From: Candidatus Rokuibacteriota bacterium
GTDB lineage: Bacteria; Methylomirabilota; Methylomirabilia; Rokubacteriales; CSP1-6
DNA: 11,012 nt
NCBI GenBank assembly: GCA_016177555.1
Contig: JACOVB010000075.1
Coordinates: 1 to 11,012 of the forward strand
Direction of reading: 5' to 3'
Part shown: piece after piece, positions 7,182 through 11,012 of the stretch
How positions within the stretch are numbered: the stretch's first letter is position 1
Layout: every line of letters starts with the position of its first letter
Position numbers and translations under genes: made by a program
The notes under the pieces: generated by a model
What the model saw: only the letters and a program-made list of their open reading frames with translations
Told to the model about the DNA's origin: nothing
Database searches by the model: none

Positions 7182-8164
7182 GGGGCAGCGTCGCGTTGCG
7201 GGTCCTCGTGGCCTGCGCCGTCCTGGCGGCGCTGCCGCTCTGGGTCCGCACGCCGTCGTACCTGGACGTGCTCATCTACTGCGGCATCTACTCCGTCGTG
7301 ACCACCGGGCTCTGCCTCTTGACAGGGTACGCGGGCCAGGTCTCTCTGGGGCAGGCGGCGTTCTACGGCCTCGGCGCCTACGCCTCGGCGATCCTCACGA
7401 CCAAGGCGGGGCTGCCGGGCGGGCTGGCCCTCGTGCTGGGGCTCGTGGTGACGGCGGCGGCCGCGTACCTCATCGGCATTCCCATCCTGAAGCTCCGGGG
7501 CCACTACCTCGCCATGGCCACGCTGGCCTTCGGGATCCTCATGTATCTCGCGTTCGTGGAGTTCCGCGACCTGACGGGAGGGCCCTCGGGGATTCCGGGC
7601 ATTCCGGCGCTCTCGCTCTTCGGGGTGCGCTTCGACACGGACCTCAAGCGGTACTACCTCACGACCGGGGCAGCGCTGCTCACGCTCCTCGTCGCGCGCA
7701 ACGTGATCGACTCCCGCATCGGGCGGGCGCTGCGGGCGCTGCATGGCAGCGAGGTCGCCGCCGAGACGCTGGGCGTGAACACGACGCGCGCGAAGCTGCA
7801 GGTGTTCGCGCTGTCGGCGGCCATGGCGAGCCTCGCGGGGAGCCTCTACGCCCACCACCTGGGGCTGGTGAGCCCTCCCGCGTTCGGGTTCGTGGTCTCG
7901 GTGGAGTTCCTCGTCATGGCCGCGGTGGGGGGGCTCGCGAGCATCTGGGGGGCGCCCTTCGGGGCGGCGGGGATCACGATCCTCACCGAGGCGATCCGGC
8001 GGCTCATGCCGCTCCTCCTCTCCGGTGCCTCCGGCGAGCACGAGGTCATCGCCTACGGAATCATCCTCGTCCTGATCATGATCTTCATGCCCGAGGGGCT
8101 GGTGGCGGGGGTCGGCGCCGCGATCCGAGCCGGCAGGCGCGCGGGAGCGGCCTCGCGTGGCTGA
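7178..8164 (+). CDS. Branched-chain-type ABC transporter permease (LivM family)
   Basis: This is the second permease, 328 residues. The first hydrophobic segments are at about 6-24 and 28-50. The family motif LLTGYAGQVSLGQAAFYGLGAYASA lies at about 47-71, GIPILKLRGHYLAMATLAFG near 100-119, and DLTGGPSGIPGIP near 131-143. These are standard LivM signatures. The segment RIGRALRALHGSEVAAETLGVNTTRAKLQVF (about 181-211) is the conserved coupling region facing the ATPase, and MFMPEGL-type residues close the last helix. The GTG start overlaps the livH-type stop by GTGA, and the end overlaps the next ATPase gene by 8 nt. It is shorter than E. coli LivM but typical of soil-bacterial paralogues, which lack an N-terminal extension. 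Confidence 0.92.
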   Translation: MRGSVALRVLVACAVLAALPLWVRTPSYLDVLIYCGIYSVVTTGLCLLTGYAGQVSLGQAAFYGLGAYASAILTTKAGLPGGLALVLGLVVTAAAAYLIGIPILKLRGHYLAMATLAFGILMYLAFVEFRDLTGGPSGIPGIPALSLFGVRFDTDLKRYYLTTGAALLTLLVARNVIDSRIGRALRALHGSEVAAETLGVNTTRAKLQVFALSAAMASLAGSLYAHHLGLVSPPAFGFVVSVEFLVMAAVGGLASIWGAPFGAAGITILTEAIRRLMPLLLSGASGEHEVIAYGIILVLIMIFMPEGLVAGVGAAIRAGRRAGAASRG

Positions 8165-8930
8165 GCGGCTGCTGGAGGTGTCGAGCGCGAGGAAGCGGTT
8201 CGGCGGCGTGGTCGCCGTGGCCGGGGTCTCCTTTGGCGTCAAGGAGGGACAGGTCCGTGCCCTGATCGGCCCCAACGGCGCGGGAAAGACGACCCTCTTC
8301 AACCTCATCACGGGCCTCATGCCGCTGGACCACGGGGAGATCAGCTTCCGGGGTGAGCCGCTCAACGGGCTCGGGACCTGGGAGCGGGCGCGCCGCGGGA
8401 TCGCCCGGACGTTCCAGAACCTGCAGGTCTTCGGCAACATGTCGGTGTGGGAGAACGTGATGGTGGGGCGCCACCGCACCGGGCGGGCGGGGCTGCTGGA
8501 CGCGGCCTTCGTGAGCCCGCGGGCCCGGCGCGAGGAGCGGCTGATCCGGGAGCGGGCGCTTCAGGAGCTCACCTTCGTCGGGCTCGAGGCGCGGCGAGAC
8601 GATCCCGCGGCCAGCCTGCCCTTCGGGCAGCAGCGTCTGCTGGAAATCGCGCGCTGCCTGGCGGCCGAGCCCACGCTGCTGCTCCTGGACGAGCCGGCGG
8701 CGGGGCTGCACGGGGGCGAGTCGGAGCGGCTGGGGGAGCTGATCCTCGAGATCCGACGGCGCGGGATCACGGTGCTGCTGGTGGAGCACCTGATGGACCT
8801 CGTCATGCGGATCTCCGATGAAGTGACGGTGCTCAACTACGGCGAGGTGCTGGCCGAGGGCCCCCCCGCTGCGATCCAGAGCGACCCGGCCGTCATCGAG
8901 GCCTATCTCGGAGTGGATGCCGATGCTTGA
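8157..8930 (+). CDS. Branched-chain-type ABC transporter ATP-binding protein (LivG family)
   Basis: This is the first of two cytoplasmic ATPases that power the importer. In its 257 residues the Walker A motif GPNGAGKTT is at 38-46, the Q-loop ARTFQNLQVF at about 83-92, the ABC signature LPFGQQR at 154-160, Walker B LLLLDEP at 174-180 and the switch histidine H211 in LVEHLMDLVM. The RTFQN sequence and the long insert between Q-loop and signature are LivG hallmarks. The signature is LPFGQQ where LSYGQQ is usual, a mild variant within the range seen in LivG proteins. Start is GTG 8157 with GGGAGCGG (8143-8150) ahead. It overlaps LivM by 8 nt and the LivF gene by 14 nt, which argues for equal, coupled synthesis. 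Confidence 0.92.
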   Translation: MAERLLEVSSARKRFGGVVAVAGVSFGVKEGQVRALIGPNGAGKTTLFNLITGLMPLDHGEISFRGEPLNGLGTWERARRGIARTFQNLQVFGNMSVWENVMVGRHRTGRAGLLDAAFVSPRARREERLIRERALQELTFVGLEARRDDPAASLPFGQQRLLEIARCLAAEPTLLLLDEPAAGLHGGESERLGELILEIRRRGITVLLVEHLMDLVMRISDEVTVLNYGEVLAEGPPAAIQSDPAVIEAYLGVDADA

Positions 8931-9654
8931 GGTGACGGGCCTCTCGGTCGCCTACGGAGCCATCCAGGCGCTGCGGGGCGTCAGCCTGCGCGTCGAGAAG
9001 GGCTCGGTGGTCGCACTCATCGGGGCCAACGGGGCAGGGAAGACGACGCTTCTCCGGGCAATCTCGGGGCTGCTGGCCCCGCGCGAGGGGGGCATCCGCT
9101 TCGACGGCCGGGAGATCGCGGGACTCCGGGCCGAGGAGATCGTCCGGCTGGGGATCTCGCAGGCCGCGGAGGGACGCCAGAACTTCTCGGGCCTCTCCGT
9201 GCGGGACAACCTCCTGGTGGGTGCGTTCCCCGTGTACCGATTCGGCGCCCGGCAGCGCATCGAGGCCGACATGGAGCGGGTCTTCGACATCTTTCCCCGG
9301 CTTCGGGAGCGCGCGGCGCAGCTGGCGGGCACGCTGTCCGGCGGCGAGCAGCAGATGCTCGCCATCGGCCGGGTGCTCATGGCCCGCCCGCGACTCGTCC
9401 TTCTGGATGAGCCTTCCCTGGGGCTGGCCCCGCGGATTGTCGCCGAGATCCTCGACCAGATCGGTAAGCTGCGGCAGGCCGGCACCACCGTGCTCCTCGT
9501 GGAGCAGAACGCCCGCGGGGCGCTCGGCATCGCCGATCGCGCCTACGTGCTCGAGTCCGGCCGGGTGGTCCTCGAGGGCGACGCCCGGGCGCTCAGGCAG
9601 GATCCCCGGGTGCAGAGCGCCTACCTCGGGCGCTCGTGGCAGGAGAGCGCATGA
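8917..9654 (+). CDS. Branched-chain-type ABC transporter ATP-binding protein (LivF family)
   Basis: This is the second ATPase, 245 residues. Walker A GANGAGKT lies at 36-43, the Q-loop region AAEGRQNFSGLSVRDNL at about 83-99, signature LSGGEQQ at 140-146, Walker B VLLDEP at 161-166, and the switch region LVEQNAR at 194-200, with Q197 where most ABC ATPases have His. Gln in that place is normal for LivF. The Q-loop reads AAEGRQNFSG where VPEGRRIFP is commoner, a small deviation. Two starts are possible: ATG 8917 (MPML) or ATG 8923 (MLEV). The second gives better spacing from GGAG at 8910-8913 and a family-typical N-terminus. The stop overlaps the thioesterase start as ATGA. Confidence 0.92.
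   Translation: MPMLEVTGLSVAYGAIQALRGVSLRVEKGSVVALIGANGAGKTTLLRAISGLLAPREGGIRFDGREIAGLRAEEIVRLGISQAAEGRQNFSGLSVRDNLLVGAFPVYRFGARQRIEADMERVFDIFPRLRERAAQLAGTLSGGEQQMLAIGRVLMARPRLVLLDEPSLGLAPRIVAEILDQIGKLRQAGTTVLLVEQNARGALGIADRAYVLESGRVVLEGDARALRQDPRVQSAYLGRSWQESA
9641..9647 (+). promoter_or_regulatory. Ribosome-binding site for the thioesterase
   Basis: AGGAGAG lies inside the end of the LivF-type gene, three bases before ATG 9651, with the AGGAG core five bases away. It decides for ATG 9651 over the upstream in-frame GTG 9636, which would start ahead of this site. Confidence 0.65.
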
Positions 9655-10130
9655 CGCGTCGCGATGCGTCGGGCGTCCCCGCCGCGCTCAAGGCGCGGCT
9701 CGAGAGCGAGCCCTGGGCGCATGCGCTCGGCGTCGAGTTCGAGGAGATCGGCCCCGGCTACTGCCGGGTGGCGCTCACGCTGCAGCCGCATATGCTGAAC
9801 TACCTGGGCTACCCTCACGGCGGGGTGATCTTCTCCCTGGCCGATGTGGCCTTCGGCGCCGCCTGCAACTCTCACGGCGAAACCGCCGTCGCGCTCACCA
9901 TGACCATCACCTTCCTGGCGACGGTGGCGCCGGGCTCCCGCCTCATCGCCGAGGGTCAGGAGCGCAGGCAGGGGCGGCGCGCGGGGTTCTACGACATCCG
10001 GGTCCGCACCGCCGGCGGCGCGCCCGTGGCATCCGTGAGCTGTCTCTCCCACCGGGTGACGAAACGAGCGGTGAGCCCGTGGAGCACGCAGTCACCTTCC
10101 ACTGGGCCAGGCGCTACCCGTACCCCATGA
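9651..10130 (+). CDS. PaaI-like hotdog-fold acyl-CoA thioesterase
   Basis: This 159-residue hotdog-fold protein resembles PaaI/DUF4442-type thioesterases, which hydrolyse acyl- or aryl-CoA thioesters in the cytoplasm. The core motif is LNYLGYPHGGVIFSLADVAF (49-68). HGG at 56-58 and D65 match the catalytic region of PaaI, and N50 lies just ahead. GETAVALTMTITFLATVAPGSRLIAEG (76-102) forms the next conserved strands. The fold normally ends near VASVSCLSHR (about 126-135). The remaining 24 residues are Ser/Thr/Pro-rich and look unstructured. Its start overlaps the LivF gene by ATGA with a good ribosome-binding site, so it is made with the importer. This suggests it acts on a CoA ester derived from the transported substrate, or clears stalled CoA esters. 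Confidence 0.87.
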   Translation: MTRRDASGVPAALKARLESEPWAHALGVEFEEIGPGYCRVALTLQPHMLNYLGYPHGGVIFSLADVAFGAACNSHGETAVALTMTITFLATVAPGSRLIAEGQERRQGRRAGFYDIRVRTAGGAPVASVSCLSHRVTKRAVSPWSTQSPSTGPGATRTP

Positions 10131-10170
10131 TACTCTTCCGCTCGGAAGCCCCCCCCGGCAGCATGGACGC

Positions 10171-10306
10171 TCCGATGAGGGCCGAAGGCCCGAAGAGGCC
10201 GAACCGCCACCCGTGATCCTCCACGTTCAACCGAGACAATCCGATGAGGCCCGAAGGCCCGAAGAGGCCGAACCGCCACCCGTGATCCTCCACGTTCAAC
10301 CGAGAC
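10171..10306 (+). repeat. Tandem pair of 67-bp elements (locus B), candidate structured RNA
   Basis: Copy 1 (10171-10237) and copy 2 (10240-10306) match at 66 of 67 bases; the one difference is G at 10181 against C at 10250. Each has CCGATGA, then an inverted repeat (10179-10191 GGGCC-GAA-GGCCC; in copy 2 GGCC-CGAA-GGCC), GAAGAGGCC, a CGTG/CACG stem (10212-10215 with 10222-10225) and terminal CGAGAC. The layout equals that of the pair at 3382-3504. Downstream of GAAGAGGCC the two families align without gaps at 24 of 37 positions. Copy 2 ends five bases before the hydantoinase ATG, so the element occupies the whole place where a ribosome-binding site would be expected. The 40 bases between the thioesterase stop and copy 1 hold nothing I can identify. 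Confidence 0.85.
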
Positions 10307-10311
10307 GATAA

Positions 10312-11012
10312 ATGTCCCAGTACCGCATCGGGTTCGACGTCGGCGGAACGTTCACGGACTTCGTGCTCCAGACGCCCACGGGCGATCTGCACACCGCCAA
10401 GCGGCTGACGACTTACCCCGATCCCTCGGAGGCCTGCCTCGCCGGCCTCGACGACGTGCTGGCCAGCGCGGGCTGCTCGTGGCCGCAACTCGGACAGGCT
10501 GTCCACGGCACCACCATCGGGTCCAATCTGGTCATCGAGCGCAAGGGGCGCGATGTCGCGCTGATCACGACGCGGGGTTTCCGCGACGTGCTGATCATCG
10601 GGCGCTCCAAGCGGTACCAGGTCTACGACCTCCAGATCGAGAAGCCCAGGCCCCTCATCCCGCGCCGGCTGATCGCCGAGGTTCCAGAGCGCATGCTGGC
10701 GGACGGCGCGGTGCTCGAGGCGCTCGACGAGACCGAGGCCCGTCGGGTCATCCGCGCGCTGCTGGCGCGAGGAGTGAGGACGCTCGCGATATGCCTGCTC
10801 CACGCCTATGTCAATCCCGCCCACGAGCGACGCCTCGCCGAGCTCGTCGCCGAGGAGGCGCCGGGGATGGTCGTGAGCCTCTCCCACGAGGTGTCGCCGA
10901 CCTTCAGGGAGTACGAGCGCACCAGCACGACGGTGGTCAACGCGTACATCATGGGCGCCATCCGGGACTACCTGGCGAGCCTGCGCGGGGAGATGGGACG
11001 GCGCGGATACGC
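10312..11012 (+). CDS. Hydantoinase/oxoprolinase A-type subunit, 5' part
   Basis: The first 233 residues of a gene running past the window end. They match the N-terminal domain of the HyuA/5-oxoprolinase/acetone carboxylase beta family: FDVGGTFTDFVL at 8-19 (ATP-binding loop), HGTTIGSNLVIERKG at 65-79, GFRDVLIIGR at 89-98, and SHEVSPTFREYERTSTTVVNAY at 191-212 leading into the main hydantoinase_A domain. Family members use ATP to open hydantoin, oxoproline or similar cyclic amide rings, or to carboxylate ketones, normally with a HyuB-type partner encoded next. The exact substrate cannot be told. ATG 10312 gives the classical N-terminus but has no good Shine-Dalgarno sequence, because the tandem repeat ends five bases upstream. 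A later gene of this type would fit with the preceding organic-acid or amide importer. Confidence 0.9.
   Translation, partial: MSQYRIGFDVGGTFTDFVLQTPTGDLHTAKRLTTYPDPSEACLAGLDDVLASAGCSWPQLGQAVHGTTIGSNLVIERKGRDVALITTRGFRDVLIIGRSKRYQVYDLQIEKPRPLIPRRLIAEVPERMLADGAVLEALDETEARRVIRALLARGVRTLAICLLHAYVNPAHERRLAELVAEEAPGMVVSLSHEVSPTFREYERTSTTVVNAYIMGAIRDYLASLRGEMGRRGY

Noticed and set aside
6941..8479. 512-codon minus-strand open frame
   Set aside because: It lies opposite the conserved LivM and LivG genes and is composed of Arg/Pro/His/Asp-rich sequence without recognisable motifs.
3382..10306. CRISPR array
   Set aside because: Only two units per locus, separated by one or two bases, so there are no spacers, and no cas genes are present.

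Overview
This window looks like chromosomal DNA from a GC-rich, probably diderm, free-living bacterium. Start codons are a mix of ATG and GTG, genes are tightly packed with 3-14 nt overlaps, and the solute-binding protein carries a plain Sec signal without a lipobox cysteine, which fits a periplasm. High GC, branched-chain-type ABC uptake operons and hydantoinase genes together recall soil lineages such as Candidatus Rokubacteria (Methylomirabilota), but this is inference from style. No taxonomic marker gene is present. All real genes lie on the + strand; the long minus-strand frames are GC-rich shadows.

Region 1 (about 1-3342) is a housekeeping-type cluster. It holds miaB (tRNA methylthiotransferase), a DUF151 bifunctional-nuclease family gene, a GT4 glycosyltransferase and an 85-residue protein of unknown function. 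They are joined by gaps or overlaps of a few bases and are probably one transcript; a candidate sigma-70 promoter sits just before miaB.

Region 2 (3343-5070) begins with a perfect tandem duplication of a 61-bp element. A PaaA/PaaC-like ferritin-fold diiron protein follows without its usual partner subunits, then a small exported protein resembling part of a secretin.

Region 3 (5119-10130) is a complete branched-chain-type (LIV/HAAT) ABC importer: binding protein, two permeases and two ATPases. A PaaI-like hotdog thioesterase is translationally coupled to its end. The thioesterase suggests that the imported compound, or a product of it, is handled as a CoA thioester, perhaps an aromatic or other organic acid.

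Region 4 (10131-11012) holds a second tandem pair of about 67-bp elements, followed 5 nt later by the start of a hydantoinase/oxoprolinase A-type gene that runs off the window.

The most interesting feature is the repeat family. The two tandem pairs, about 6.7 kb apart, are diverged members of one family. Each unit has GATGA, a small hairpin whose stem sequence differs between loci while remaining paired, a constant GAAGAGGCC, a second GTG/CAC hairpin and a terminal CGAGAC. Each pair lies directly upstream of a metabolic gene. They look like an uncharacterised structured RNA or dispersed repeat with possible cis-regulatory function.
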